A stretch of 64,000 nucleotides of DNA from JACKCB01 sp964452775. Lineage in GTDB: Bacteria; Chloroflexota; Anaerolineae; Promineifilales; Promineifilaceae. A program made the translations under genes and the position numbers. The stretch covers positions 75,480-139,479 of the forward strand of contig CAYVQP010000003.1 in assembly GCA_964452775.1 (NCBI GenBank), read 5' to 3'. Of this stretch, positions 55,753 through 64,000 are shown piece by piece; position 1 is the first letter of the stretch; each line of letters begins with the position of its first letter. The notes below the pieces were generated by a model, which saw only the letters and a list, made by a program, of their open reading frames with translations, searched no databases and had not been told where the DNA came from.

Positions 55753-58134
55753 ATGATTGTGGGCATGGATTTCGGTACGACCAACTCCGGCATGGCGCAC
55801 TACGACGGCCGGGAGCTGCGCCTGCTGCCGCTTGAAGAATCGGCTGAGAACCCCAGAGTGTTGCGCACAGCGCTGTACATCACCAACGAGCAGGAGGTGA
55901 AGATCGGGCGGGAAGCCATTGACCAGTACTTCGCACACAACGTCGGCCGGCCGGTCCGGCTGCAGCGAGTATGGGTGGGCGAGATTGAGGTCATTGCCGA
56001 AGGGGTCTTTTACGTGCAAGACATCTACGTCTGGGCCGATGTCATGTCACCCGGTCGGCTATTTCTCTCCTTCAAGACCAACTTGCGTGACCACGAGTAT
56101 GTGGGCACGGTCATCGGCCAGAGCTTCTTCCCCATCGAGTCAATGGTGACTCTGTACATGACCGTGGTCAAGAGACGGGCAGAGCGCATCCTGGGCCGGG
56201 AAGTGCGGGAGGTGGTATTGGGCCGGCCGGTACACTTCGCCTTTGACCCCGAGCATGACCGGCTGGCGCAGGAACGGCTGCTGCGCGGCGCGTTTGACGC
56301 CGGCTACGAGCGCGTCTATCTGGAGCATGAGCCAATCGCCGCCGCCTATGATTACGCTAACCGGCTGGAGGGCCGGCAGAACATCCTGGTCTTCGACTTC
56401 GGCGGCGGCACGCTGGATATCACCATCATGCGTATTGACGGGCCGCTGCGGGAAGTGCTGGCTACCGGTGGTGTGCCCGTCGCCGGCGATGTATTCGATC
56501 AGCGTCTGGTGCGGGCCAGGCTGCCCAGACATTTTGGAGAAGAGTCCACCTACGGGCCGCGCCATATGCCCTCGCCACGCTGGATCTACGATCTCTTTTC
56601 CAACTGGCAGACCATTCTGGAGCTGCAGTCGCCGCAAAACATCCAGTTGCTGCGCGAGATCGAACAGGGTTCCAGCCGGCCGGCGGAGATCCGGGGGCTG
56701 ATCAGCCTGGTCTCCGGCAATTACGGCCTGCGCATGTTTGACGCCGCGGAACAGACCAAGCGAGATCTCTCGCAACGATTCGGCAGCATGCTCCGCCTGA
56801 AAGGGCCGGAGTTCAGCGTGCTGGAACTGGTCACCCGGCAGGAGTTTGAGCGCGTCATTCGCGGGGAAGTGCACGCCATTGAAAAGGAGTTGGATGAAAC
56901 GTTGGCCGCCTCCGGCCTGAAAGCGGATGATTTGGACGCGGTGATTCGTACCGGCGGCTCAGCGCAGATCCCGGTCTTCCAGCAGATGTTGCAGCGCAAG
57001 TTTGGGTCGGAGAAGCTGCAGGCGCTGGACACCTTTAGCAGCGTCACCGCCGGGTTGAGCATCATCGCGCACGGCATCGCCGGCGGTGAAATTGAGCGCC
57101 GGGCTTATACGCGCGACGACCTGACCCGCCCGCCGGCTGACCGGCCCAAACACCCCCAGCCAGGAATGACGCCGGTAAATCTATCCTTGCTTCAGCGCCG
57201 CATCGCCGCCCAGGAGATGCAGGAAGCGCCGGCGGATACGCAGCTTGCCGCCCTGGTGCTCTTGACCGCGAACAACGAGCTGTTGCTGACCACCCTGCCC
57301 GCCGAGGCGCTGGATGGCCGGCAGCCGATTCCGTTGGCCGAACGGTTGAATTGCCCGGCCGGCATCCCCCCGCTGCTGGGTATGCTGGCCGCCGCGCCGG
57401 ATGAGCGCTTGTTGTTGGTCACCTCCCACTATCGCTTCTTGTTGGTGACCGCCCGGCAGCTACTGGATGGCGAGGCCCTGGGCCTGACGGTGGCGGAGCA
57501 ATATCACTTCCGCCGGAATGAGCAGATTTTCGCACTCGCCCGCTGGGACCAGCTCCGGCAGGCGCGCCGGCTGATCATTGCTACTTCCCTGGGATACGTG
57601 CGCAGCTTTCCCGCCAACGTGATGGTCAGCTCCATCGAAGCGCCGGCCCCCTGGTCGTTTGACAACCCCCTCCCCGGCTGGCCGCGCGCGATCATGGATG
57701 CGCAGGAAGGAGAGAGCGTCGTGATGGTGACGGATGCCGGGCGTGCGCTGCGCGTCTCGGCGGACGACATCCCCACCCGCGGGATACAGGCGCTGAACCG
57801 GGCTGAGGATGAACTCGTGGCCGGCTACTGCCTGGCGCGTGCCGGCGAGGAACTGTTGTTGGTAACGGCCGGAGGCTACGCGCGCCGGCTGCCGGTGGAC
57901 GCCGTTCCCCTGCTGGCAAAGCCAAACAGCAAGGGGCCGGTGATCATCAGCCGCAAGCCGGTGTGCGGAATGGAGCGGGTCCGCCCGGGGTATCCGTTGT
58001 GGGTCGTTCAGGAGCGTGAACTGACGCCGGTTGACCCCGAAAATGTAGTCCTGGAGCGGGAATCAACCCGCAGTTACAAATTGCGGGAGCTGGGGCGCGG
58101 GGCCGAAGTGTTGTTCCTGTTCTCTCCGCAGTAG
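55753..58134 (+). CDS. Hsp70-like ATPase fused to a GyrA C-terminal-type beta-propeller
   Basis: 793-aa protein. Residues 1-445 form an Hsp70/actin-fold ATPase of the YegD-like branch: DFGTTNSG (6-13), FDFGGGTLDIT (about 214-224) and an adenosine loop RTGGSAQIPVF. The Hsp70 substrate-binding domain is absent. After a short linker, residues about 498-790 carry repeated strands such as LVLLTANNELLLT, RRLIIATSLGYVR, VVMVTDAGRALRV and LLLVTAGGYARRL, and an NSKG segment, the pattern of the DNA-wrapping GyrA/ParC C-terminal propeller. AAAGGAGG precedes ATG 55753. Role unknown; DNA-linked chaperone activity is an inference. Confidence 0.8.
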   Translation: MIVGMDFGTTNSGMAHYDGRELRLLPLEESAENPRVLRTALYITNEQEVKIGREAIDQYFAHNVGRPVRLQRVWVGEIEVIAEGVFYVQDIYVWADVMSPGRLFLSFKTNLRDHEYVGTVIGQSFFPIESMVTLYMTVVKRRAERILGREVREVVLGRPVHFAFDPEHDRLAQERLLRGAFDAGYERVYLEHEPIAAAYDYANRLEGRQNILVFDFGGGTLDITIMRIDGPLREVLATGGVPVAGDVFDQRLVRARLPRHFGEESTYGPRHMPSPRWIYDLFSNWQTILELQSPQNIQLLREIEQGSSRPAEIRGLISLVSGNYGLRMFDAAEQTKRDLSQRFGSMLRLKGPEFSVLELVTRQEFERVIRGEVHAIEKELDETLAASGLKADDLDAVIRTGGSAQIPVFQQMLQRKFGSEKLQALDTFSSVTAGLSIIAHGIAGGEIERRAYTRDDLTRPPADRPKHPQPGMTPVNLSLLQRRIAAQEMQEAPADTQLAALVLLTANNELLLTTLPAEALDGRQPIPLAERLNCPAGIPPLLGMLAAAPDERLLLVTSHYRFLLVTARQLLDGEALGLTVAEQYHFRRNEQIFALARWDQLRQARRLIIATSLGYVRSFPANVMVSSIEAPAPWSFDNPLPGWPRAIMDAQEGESVVMVTDAGRALRVSADDIPTRGIQALNRAEDELVAGYCLARAGEELLLVTAGGYARRLPVDAVPLLAKPNSKGPVIISRKPVCGMERVRPGYPLWVVQERELTPVDPENVVLERESTRSYKLRELGRGAEVLFLFSPQ

Positions 58135-58177
58135 CCGGCCCTCTACTTCCATCGGTCGCCGGTTGCCGGCCGAACCA

Positions 58178-58186
58178 TGCTATAAT
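58178..58186 (+). promoter_or_regulatory. Extended -10 promoter, leaderless or nearly so
   Basis: TGCTATAAT (58178-58186) ends 11 bases before ATG 58198. The start is expected within a few bases of the ATG, and no Shine-Dalgarno site is present. Confidence 0.6.
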
Positions 58187-58197
58187 GTGACTCACTT

Positions 58198-59580
58198 ATG
58201 GTCACACGCACGCCGTTGCGAGGTAAGTTGCCCAGCCAGTTTCTGGCCTTTTTGCCGGACGCGCAGCCGTTGCCGCTGGCCGAGTGCCTGGTAGCCTTCG
58301 CGAACGGGGATGGGGGGCTGATCGTGCTGGGGCTGGATGATGCCGGCCGGGTCGCTGATTCCATCTGGGAAGAAGAAGCGGAGGGAGCGCTGCGGGAGGC
58401 CGCCGCGATGTGCCGGCCGCCGGTGCAGAGCGAGTGGCGACCGGTGGAGACGGGGAGCGATACCCTGATTGGGATTTATGTGCCGCGCAGCGTTGACTTT
58501 CACACCCTCGACGACGGGCGAGCGCTCATCCGGCGCGGGCCGGTTAACGAGCCGCTGTCCGGCGAGGAGATCCAACATCTGGCCGCGGGCAAGAGCAGCG
58601 GCAGCTTTGAGACTGAGAGCGTGCCCGGGGCCGGTCGCAGCGATTTTGACAATGACGTGCTGGATGAATACCTGGCCAAGCGAGAGGCGCGGGGAGCGTC
58701 GCTGGTCGGCTCCATCGCCTCGCTGCTGTTTGAGATCGGGGCCGTGAATCACAAGCAGGAGCCGACGGTCTCCGGCATACTTCTGTTTGGCAAGAAGCCG
58801 CAGGCTTTCCTGCCCCAGAGCGGCATCGTCTTTGTCAAGTTTGCCGGGACGGAGCCGGCCGGCGAGGATGGCGGAGCCGGCTACGGGCGGCGCGACGAGC
58901 TGAACGGCCCGCTGGCCCGCATGGTGGAGCGCGCCTGGAACATCGTCTGGGAGGAGATGCGGGTCGGGGCGCGGGTGAGCCGGCTGGAGCGCGAGGAGTT
59001 GACCGACTATCCGCGCTTTGCCGTCCGTGAGGCGTTGATCAATGCCGTCGCCCATCGCGATTATCGCATCCGCGGCCAGCGCATCGAGATCCGCATGTAC
59101 GCCGATCGCCTGGAGGTGTTCAGCCCCGGCGGCTTGCCGGGCTATATCACCCTGGACAACCTGGTGGAGGAGCACTATTCGCGCAACCCGCGCCTGGTCA
59201 ATGGCCTCTTTCAGTGGGGCTATATCGAGGAGCTGGGGCTGGGTATTGACCGCATGATCGCCGACATGGTGCATGCCGGGCAGCCGCCGCCGCGCTTCCG
59301 GGCCACGCCCTACTCCTTCATGGTGACTCTGGTCAAGGCGCAAGAGAAAGCGCCGGCCCCGACCCTGATCGCGGCCAGCGAAAACATGAGCACGGCGGAG
59401 CGACAGCAACTGGCGCTGGATTACGTGCGCGAGCACGGCAGCATCTCCAACAGCGAATATCGCCGGCTCTGCCCGGGTGTCTCCACTGAGACCCTGCGCC
59501 GGGACCTGGCCGGCATGGTAGAAAAGCGCCTCTTGCTCAAGATTGGCTCCAAAAAGGGCACGCACTATATCATGAAGTGA
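58198..59580 (+). CDS. AlbA_2 (Schlafen-like) DNA-binding / HATPase_c_4 regulator
   Basis: 460-aa protein of the group often called RecG-like or 'putative transcriptional regulator with HTH domain'. The N-terminal AlbA_2 domain (1-120) has ECLVAFANGDGGLIVLGLDD; the middle has the HATPase_c_4 signature with NAVAHRDYRIRGQ (282-294) and ELGLGIDRM; the C-terminus (about 395-460) is a winged helix (YVREHGSISNSEYRRL). It may bind the perfect 18-bp palindrome found just after it (59613-59652). Function by family is loosely regulatory; no helicase motifs are present. Confidence 0.83.
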   Translation: MVTRTPLRGKLPSQFLAFLPDAQPLPLAECLVAFANGDGGLIVLGLDDAGRVADSIWEEEAEGALREAAAMCRPPVQSEWRPVETGSDTLIGIYVPRSVDFHTLDDGRALIRRGPVNEPLSGEEIQHLAAGKSSGSFETESVPGAGRSDFDNDVLDEYLAKREARGASLVGSIASLLFEIGAVNHKQEPTVSGILLFGKKPQAFLPQSGIVFVKFAGTEPAGEDGGAGYGRRDELNGPLARMVERAWNIVWEEMRVGARVSRLEREELTDYPRFAVREALINAVAHRDYRIRGQRIEIRMYADRLEVFSPGGLPGYITLDNLVEEHYSRNPRLVNGLFQWGYIEELGLGIDRMIADMVHAGQPPPRFRATPYSFMVTLVKAQEKAPAPTLIAASENMSTAERQQLALDYVREHGSISNSEYRRLCPGVSTETLRRDLAGMVEKRLLLKIGSKKGTHYIMK

Positions 59581-59612
59581 TAGCCGCCCGCCGCCGGGGA
59601 AAGGCGCGGTTA

Positions 59613-59652
59613 TCCCACATTTATCCCACATGGGTGTGGGATAAATGTGGGA
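59613..59652. promoter_or_regulatory. 18-bp perfect inverted repeat, operator candidate
   Basis: TCCCACATTTATCCCACA (59613-59630) and its complement (59635-59652) with a 4-base loop; each arm repeats TCCCACA. It ends where the -35 of the VWA gene should lie. It could be a binding site for the regulator just upstream or a terminator without a U-tract. Confidence 0.6.
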
Positions 59653-59674
59653 AAGCGTCGGGGAGCCTCCGGCG

Positions 59675-59680
59675 TATAAT
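59675..59680 (+). promoter_or_regulatory. -10 box of the VWA gene (leaderless)
   Basis: TATAAT (59675-59680), eight bases before ATG 59689, with no recognisable -35 except the palindrome. The ATG has no ribosome site. Confidence 0.6.
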
Positions 59681-59688
59681 AGCAATAG

Positions 59689-62610
59689 ATGAACTTCACC
59701 GCCCCGCTCGCCCTATTGCTCCTGCTGGCGCTGCCCTATTTTATCTGGTTGGGCCGGCCACGCGCGGGCGCGTTGTATCGCCGGCGAGATTGGATCAGCC
59801 TCGGGTTGCGGTTGCTGATCATGATCCTGCTGGCGTTGAGTCTGGCCGGCTCGCAGATCGTGCGGGCGGCGGACGAGTTGGCGGTGATCTTCCTCATAGA
59901 CGCCTCCGACTCAGTCAGCCCGGCCCAAAAGGAGGAGGCGGAAGCCTTCGTGCGGGAAGCCATTGAAAGCATGGGGCCGAACGACCAGGCCGGCGTCATC
60001 CTCTTCGGGGCCAACGCGCTGGTCGAGCGCCCGCTGAGCGGCCTGGCGGAGTTGGCCCCGGTACGTTCCGTCCCCCAGACGTTGCACACCGACCTGGCGG
60101 AAGCCATCCGGCTGGGTATGGCGCTCTTCCCGGCAGGCAGCGCGCGGCGGATCGTAATTCTCAGCGACGGCGCGGCTACCCTGGGAAACACGCTGGAAGC
60201 GGCGCAACTGGCCGCCGGCTCCGGCATCGAGGTGAGCGTCGTGCCGTTGACCCGGCCCGGCGCGCCGGCGGAGGCCTGGGTAGCCGCTGTTGACGCTCCG
60301 ACCCGGGTCAGCGAAGGGGAGACGATCACCGTGCAGGTAACGGCCGAAAGCACGGTGGATATGCCGGCGACCCTGCGGGTGATCGCCGGGGGGCAAGTGA
60401 TTTACAACGAAGAGGTGCAGTTGCGGGCCGGGGTGAACAACTTTCCCATCCGGCTGCAGGCGACGGCGCAGGAGTTCATCCGCTACACGGTGGAGCTATC
60501 CCCAGCGCAGGACGGCTTTTATCAGAACAACCAGCTGGCCGCCTACACGGAAGTCGTGGGGCCGCCGCGCGTCTTAATCGTCGCCGATGACGGCGGCGTG
60601 GACGAGAGCGGCGCGCCGCTGCCGGACGAGTCGCCCGCGCTGCGACTGGCGCTGGAAGGGGCCGGCCTGGAGGTGGATCGGATCACGCCCGCCGACCTGC
60701 CCACCACATTGCCCCAGTTGAGCAATTACGCCAGCATCGTCCTGGTAAACGTCAACGCCAAGAACCTTTCGCCGCGCAAGATGGAGGCGCTGCAGAGCTA
60801 CGTGCGCGATCTTGGCGGCGGCCTGGTTGCAGTCGGCGGGCCGCAGAGTTACGGCATGGGCGGCTATTACAAGACGCCCCTGGAGGCGATCCTGCCCGTG
60901 GATATGCAGATCAAGGATCAGGAGCGCTTCCCCTCGGTGAGCATCGTGATTGTGATCGATCGCTCCGGCAGCATGACCCTGGAAGAAAACGGGCTGACCA
61001 AGATCCAGTTGGCCGATGAAGCGGCGGTGCGGGTGGTGGAACTGCTCAACGACTTCGACGAGATCACCGTCATTCCGGTGGACACGCAGCCGGACGATGT
61101 CATCGGGCCGGTGCTTGCAGAAGATAAGGAGGCAATCATCGCCGAGATCCGCACCATCGGGGCCGGCGGCGGAGGGATCAACGTGCGCACCGGCCTGCAG
61201 GCGGCGGCGGATGCGCTGGCCTCCAGCACCAACCAGATCCGGCACATCATCGTGCTGGCGGATGGCGCTGATTCCAACGAGCAGGAAGGGGTGCCGGAGT
61301 TGATTGACGCCCTGACCAGCCAGGATGTGACCGTGACCATGGTCTCCATCGGGCAGGGCAAGGACGTGGAATGGCTGCGCGCCATGGCTGAACGGGGCAA
61401 CGGCCGCTTCCACTTGACTGAAGAAGCCGCCAACCTGCCGCAGATCTTCACACAGGAGACGACCTCCATCCAGCGCAGTTATCTGGTGGAGGAGCGCTTC
61501 TTTCCCGCATTGGCCGGCAACAGCCCGATCCTGTCCGGCATTCGCGCCGTGCCGCCGTTATACGGCTACGTCGGGACCAGCGCGAAAGGGACGGCGCAAG
61601 TGATCCTGGAGACGCATTTGGGCGATCCATTGCTGGCTGCCTGGCAATACGGCCTGGGACGTACCGTGGCCTGGACTTCAGACGCCACCGGGCGTTGGGG
61701 GAGCGAATGGGTGCCTTGGGCCGGCTTCTCTACCTTCTGGGCGCAGGCAGTGCGCTGGACGATCACCCAGGGGCGGGACAGCCAGATCGAAACCATTGTG
61801 GAGCTGGAAGGGGAGACGGCGCGGCTGACGGTAGACGCGCGGGACAGCAACAACCAGTTCCTGAACGACCTGATTATGGAGGCCAATGTCGTCGCGCCGG
61901 ACGGAGAGGTCATGCCGGTCGCCCTGGAGCAGGTAGCGCCGGGGCGCTATTCAGCCACGTTTGAGCCGGCGCAGGAAGGCGCTTACCTGGTGCGCGTCTC
62001 CGGGGCCGGCGAAGGCGAAAGTGACGCGGTGGTCGCCCAGACAACCGGCTGGGTGCTGGGCTATTCGCCGGAGTACCGGCAATTCGAAGCCGACCCGGCG
62101 TTGCTGGCAAGCGTGGCCGAGTTGACCGGCGGCCAGGATGTCAGCGGAGATATCGGGGCCATCTTCGCGCACAATTTGCCCAGCGAAGCCGTGACCCGCC
62201 CGATCTGGCAATGGCTGACGCTCATCGCCGTCTTGCTGTTGCCGGTTGACATTGCCCTGCGCCGGCTGGCGATCAGCCGGCGGGATAGGGAGCGCGCCTG
62301 GGCGGCTACCTTCGGGCGACTGCGCCGGCCGGCGCAGGCGGCAGCCATGGCCGAGCAGCAAGAGCAAGTATCGAGGCTGTTTGAAGCCAAGCGCCGGGCC
62401 AGCGTGGGCCGGGCGGAGAGTGAGTCGGGGGCAGCGCACACGGCCGACCCGGCGCAGCCGCCCATCGTCGGAGCCTCTCCGCCGGAAGGCAAGCCTGCTG
62501 CACCGGCCGCCCCGTCCCCTCCGGCTTCGACGGATGCTGGCAGCGGTTCGCTGGCCTCACGGCTGATTGAACGCCGCCGCCGGCAGCAAGATGGCGGGGA
62601 TGAGCACTGA
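59689..62610 (+). CDS. Large VWA-domain membrane protein with GATase-like fold
   Basis: 973-aa protein of the BatA/VWA type. The N-terminus has two close hydrophobic spans (5-20 and 38-54). First VWA domain: MIDAS DASDS (71-75). A CARF-like linker leads to a glutamine-amidotransferase-like region (about 295-390), into which a second VWA is inserted: DRSGSM (424-429). A beta-rich stretch (about 680-790) and one hydrophobic span near 845-862 follow, then a basic/coiled and Pro/Ala-rich tail. It probably faces the outside as a protein-interaction or adhesion platform, like MoxR-linked VWA proteins, but no moxR is adjacent. Leaderless start at ATG 59689. Confidence 0.83.
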   Translation: MNFTAPLALLLLLALPYFIWLGRPRAGALYRRRDWISLGLRLLIMILLALSLAGSQIVRAADELAVIFLIDASDSVSPAQKEEAEAFVREAIESMGPNDQAGVILFGANALVERPLSGLAELAPVRSVPQTLHTDLAEAIRLGMALFPAGSARRIVILSDGAATLGNTLEAAQLAAGSGIEVSVVPLTRPGAPAEAWVAAVDAPTRVSEGETITVQVTAESTVDMPATLRVIAGGQVIYNEEVQLRAGVNNFPIRLQATAQEFIRYTVELSPAQDGFYQNNQLAAYTEVVGPPRVLIVADDGGVDESGAPLPDESPALRLALEGAGLEVDRITPADLPTTLPQLSNYASIVLVNVNAKNLSPRKMEALQSYVRDLGGGLVAVGGPQSYGMGGYYKTPLEAILPVDMQIKDQERFPSVSIVIVIDRSGSMTLEENGLTKIQLADEAAVRVVELLNDFDEITVIPVDTQPDDVIGPVLAEDKEAIIAEIRTIGAGGGGINVRTGLQAAADALASSTNQIRHIIVLADGADSNEQEGVPELIDALTSQDVTVTMVSIGQGKDVEWLRAMAERGNGRFHLTEEAANLPQIFTQETTSIQRSYLVEERFFPALAGNSPILSGIRAVPPLYGYVGTSAKGTAQVILETHLGDPLLAAWQYGLGRTVAWTSDATGRWGSEWVPWAGFSTFWAQAVRWTITQGRDSQIETIVELEGETARLTVDARDSNNQFLNDLIMEANVVAPDGEVMPVALEQVAPGRYSATFEPAQEGAYLVRVSGAGEGESDAVVAQTTGWVLGYSPEYRQFEADPALLASVAELTGGQDVSGDIGAIFAHNLPSEAVTRPIWQWLTLIAVLLLPVDIALRRLAISRRDRERAWAATFGRLRRPAQAAAMAEQQEQVSRLFEAKRRASVGRAESESGAAHTADPAQPPIVGASPPEGKPAAPAAPSPPASTDAGSGSLASRLIERRRRQQDGGDEH

Positions 62611-62646
62611 CGCCAATGGTTAAGAGTTCATCAACCGATGGCGTCA
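62608..62646. terminator. Bidirectional terminator between convergent genes
   Basis: TGACGCCAATGGTT (62608-62621, beginning at the VWA stop codon) pairs with AACCGATGGCGTCA (62633-62646), 13 of 14 positions. It lies between the VWA gene and thrS, which converge. Confidence 0.5.
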
Positions 62647-62699
62647 GCGCCGTGAGACCTGGCTAAGCTTTCTCCGGATGACCTGTTCCGGCGATCGGC

Positions 62700-64000
62700 C
62701 TATAGTTCCTTCGCTTTGCTCGCTATCTGAGCCAGCACCGCTGCACGGAACTCGGCCAAAGGCATTGCGCCGCGATCCTCATTGTCTCGCGTGCGCACCG
62801 CCACCGCCCGTTGTTCTACCTCGCGGTCGCCAATAACCAGCATGTAGGGCGCCTTCTGCAGTTGGGCGTTGCGGATTTTGGCGTTCATGCGGTTGTTGCT
62901 GTCATCCACCTCAACGCGCACGCCGGCGGCGCGCAATTCTGCCGCCGCCTGGTTGGCATAGGCCACGTGCCGGTCCGTGATCGGCACCATCACCACCTGC
63001 ACCGGCGCCAGCCACAGCGGGAATGCACCATTGAAGTGCTCGATCAGAATCCCCACGAAGCGCTCCAGACTGCCGAACGGCGCGCGATGGATCATCACCG
63101 GACGATGCTTCTGCCCGTCGTCGCCCGTGTATTCCAGACCGAATCGTTCCGGCAGCAGGAAGTCCACCTGCACCGTGCCCAACTGCCATTCGCGCTTGAG
63201 CACGTCGCGGAAGATGAAGTCCAGCTTCGGCCCATAAAAGGCGGCCTCGCCTTCCTCGATCACATAGTTCAACCCGAGCTGATCGGCGGCGGAGCGGATG
63301 GCGGCGATGCCTTTGGCCCACATTTCCGCCGTGCCGGCGTATTTGTCGCTGTCCGGATCATTCGTACCCAACCGGGCGCGGAAGTCCGAAAAGCCCATCG
63401 CGCCGAAGACGTACTGGATCAACTCGACGACGCGGATGAATTCCGCTTCCAGTTGTTCCGGCGTTACGAAGAGATGCGAATCGTCAATCGTGAAGCCGCG
63501 CACGCGCGTCAGGCCGGACAACTCGCCGCTCTGCTCGTAGCGATAGACCGTGCCGAATTCCGCCAGCCGGTACGGCAGGTCGCGATAGCTGCGGGGCTCG
63601 CTCCTGTAGATCTCGATGTGGTGCGGGCAATTCATCGGCTTGAGCAAAAACATCTCGCCGTCAATGTCCAGCGGCGTGTACTGGCTATCCTTGTAGTAAG
63701 GATAATGCCCGCTCGTGATGTAAAGGTCGAGCTTGGCGATGTGCGGCGTGATCACCGGCAGGTAGCCGCGCTCCAATTGCGCCTGGCGCAGGAACTGCTC
63801 CAACGTTTCGCGCAACACCGCGCCTTTGGGCAGCCAGAGCGGCAGGCCGGAGCCGACCAGCGGCGAGATGTGGAACAGGCCCAGCTCTTTGCCCAGCCGG
63901 CGATGGTCGCGCGCTTTCGCCTCTTCCAACCGCTGCAGGTAGGCCTCCAGCTCTGCGCGATTAGGCCAGGCCGTGCCGTAGATGCGCTGCAACTGGGGCC
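62700..64000 (-). CDS. thrS: Threonyl-tRNA synthetase, N-terminal part outside window
   Basis: Class II aminoacyl-tRNA synthetase charging tRNA-Thr. The visible 433 residues begin in the catalytic-core entry (QRIYGTAW) and include the zinc/active-site Cys in MNCPHHIEIY, motif 2 YRYEQSGELSGLTRVRGF, motif 3 in HRAPFGSLERF, and the full C-terminal anticodon-binding domain (PVQVVMVPITDRH onward). The frame is open through base 64000, so the TGS and editing domains, if present, lie upstream and outside. Family is certain; whether the editing domain is kept cannot be judged. Confidence 0.95.
   Translation of the reverse strand, partial: PQLQRIYGTAWPNRAELEAYLQRLEEAKARDHRRLGKELGLFHISPLVGSGLPLWLPKGAVLRETLEQFLRQAQLERGYLPVITPHIAKLDLYITSGHYPYYKDSQYTPLDIDGEMFLLKPMNCPHHIEIYRSEPRSYRDLPYRLAEFGTVYRYEQSGELSGLTRVRGFTIDDSHLFVTPEQLEAEFIRVVELIQYVFGAMGFSDFRARLGTNDPDSDKYAGTAEMWAKGIAAIRSAADQLGLNYVIEEGEAAFYGPKLDFIFRDVLKREWQLGTVQVDFLLPERFGLEYTGDDGQKHRPVMIHRAPFGSLERFVGILIEHFNGAFPLWLAPVQVVMVPITDRHVAYANQAAAELRAAGVRVEVDDSNNRMNAKIRNAQLQKAPYMLVIGDREVEQRAVAVRTRDNEDRGAMPLAEFRAAVLAQIASKAKEL

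Noticed and set aside
58192..59685. Long antisense ORF (497 codons) opposite the AlbA_2 regulator
   Set aside because: Shadow of the GC-rich coding strand; low-complexity translation without family motifs.

Overview
The window is GC-rich, tightly packed bacterial chromosome, most likely from a Chloroflexota bacterium (Anaerolineae/Caldilineae-like). The grounds are Thr/Pro-rich 'PTNTP' linkers on a membrane-anchored protein, F420-linked enzymes, AfsR-like HTH/NB-ARC/TPR regulators, many genes with a -10 box 6-8 bases before the start codon, and families of small palindromic repeats between genes. The phylum call is an inference; no rRNA gene is present.

Bases 1-29012 are dominated by a purine/urate-type catabolic locus. 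It starts with a GntR regulator (895-1626) divergent from a fused FAD/[2Fe-2S] molybdenum-hydroxylase subunit (1936-3381). A SnoaL-like gene and an HTH-NB-ARC-TPR regulator separate that subunit from its likely molybdopterin partner (6439-8694). A promoter at 8698-8726 then precedes a mostly co-directional run: carbamate kinase, an ATCase-like protein, a YgeW-like carbamoyltransferase, two fold-type II PLP enzymes, an F420:NADP reductase-like protein, a single-chain XDH of the selenium-dependent type, SsnA, 8-oxoguanine/guanine deaminase, YgfM, XdhD (with a cysteine-less ferredoxin domain), an XdhC-like accessory protein, an F420-type luciferase-like oxidoreductase, hydantoinase and a SerA-like dehydrogenase. 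Gene content overlaps the E. coli xdh-yge-ygf region, but ygeX, ygeY and ygfK are not seen. The PLP pair and the F420 enzymes may fill those gaps.

Bases 29046-47700 are mixed: endonuclease III, a RarA-type AAA+ ATPase with a methyltransferase-like C-terminus, a two-gene P-loop NTPase operon (first protein with an EAD1-like N-terminus) between rarA and tRNA-Glu(CTC), an ABC1/UbiB kinase, LspA, a CHAD protein, a small cytochrome c lipoprotein, homoserine dehydrogenase, a cysteine-desulfurase-like enzyme, an aldo/keto reductase, a GH13 amylase and a PRC-barrel protein. Between 42480 and 42695 lies a striking small transcription unit: strong promoter, 18-codon ORF with a perfect Shine-Dalgarno site, competing stems and a terminator.

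Bases 47700-64000 hold an acyl-CoA ligase and dehydrogenase, DedA, a HAD hydrolase, a SEC-C protein, AroA, a GNAT protein, a zinc-ribbon protein, an Hsp70-like ATPase fused to a GyrA-CTD-like domain, an AlbA_2/HATPase regulator, a large VWA membrane protein behind an 18-bp perfect inverted repeat, and the 3' part of thrS, which runs off the window. At the other edge a queuosine-precursor transporter gene is cut off.
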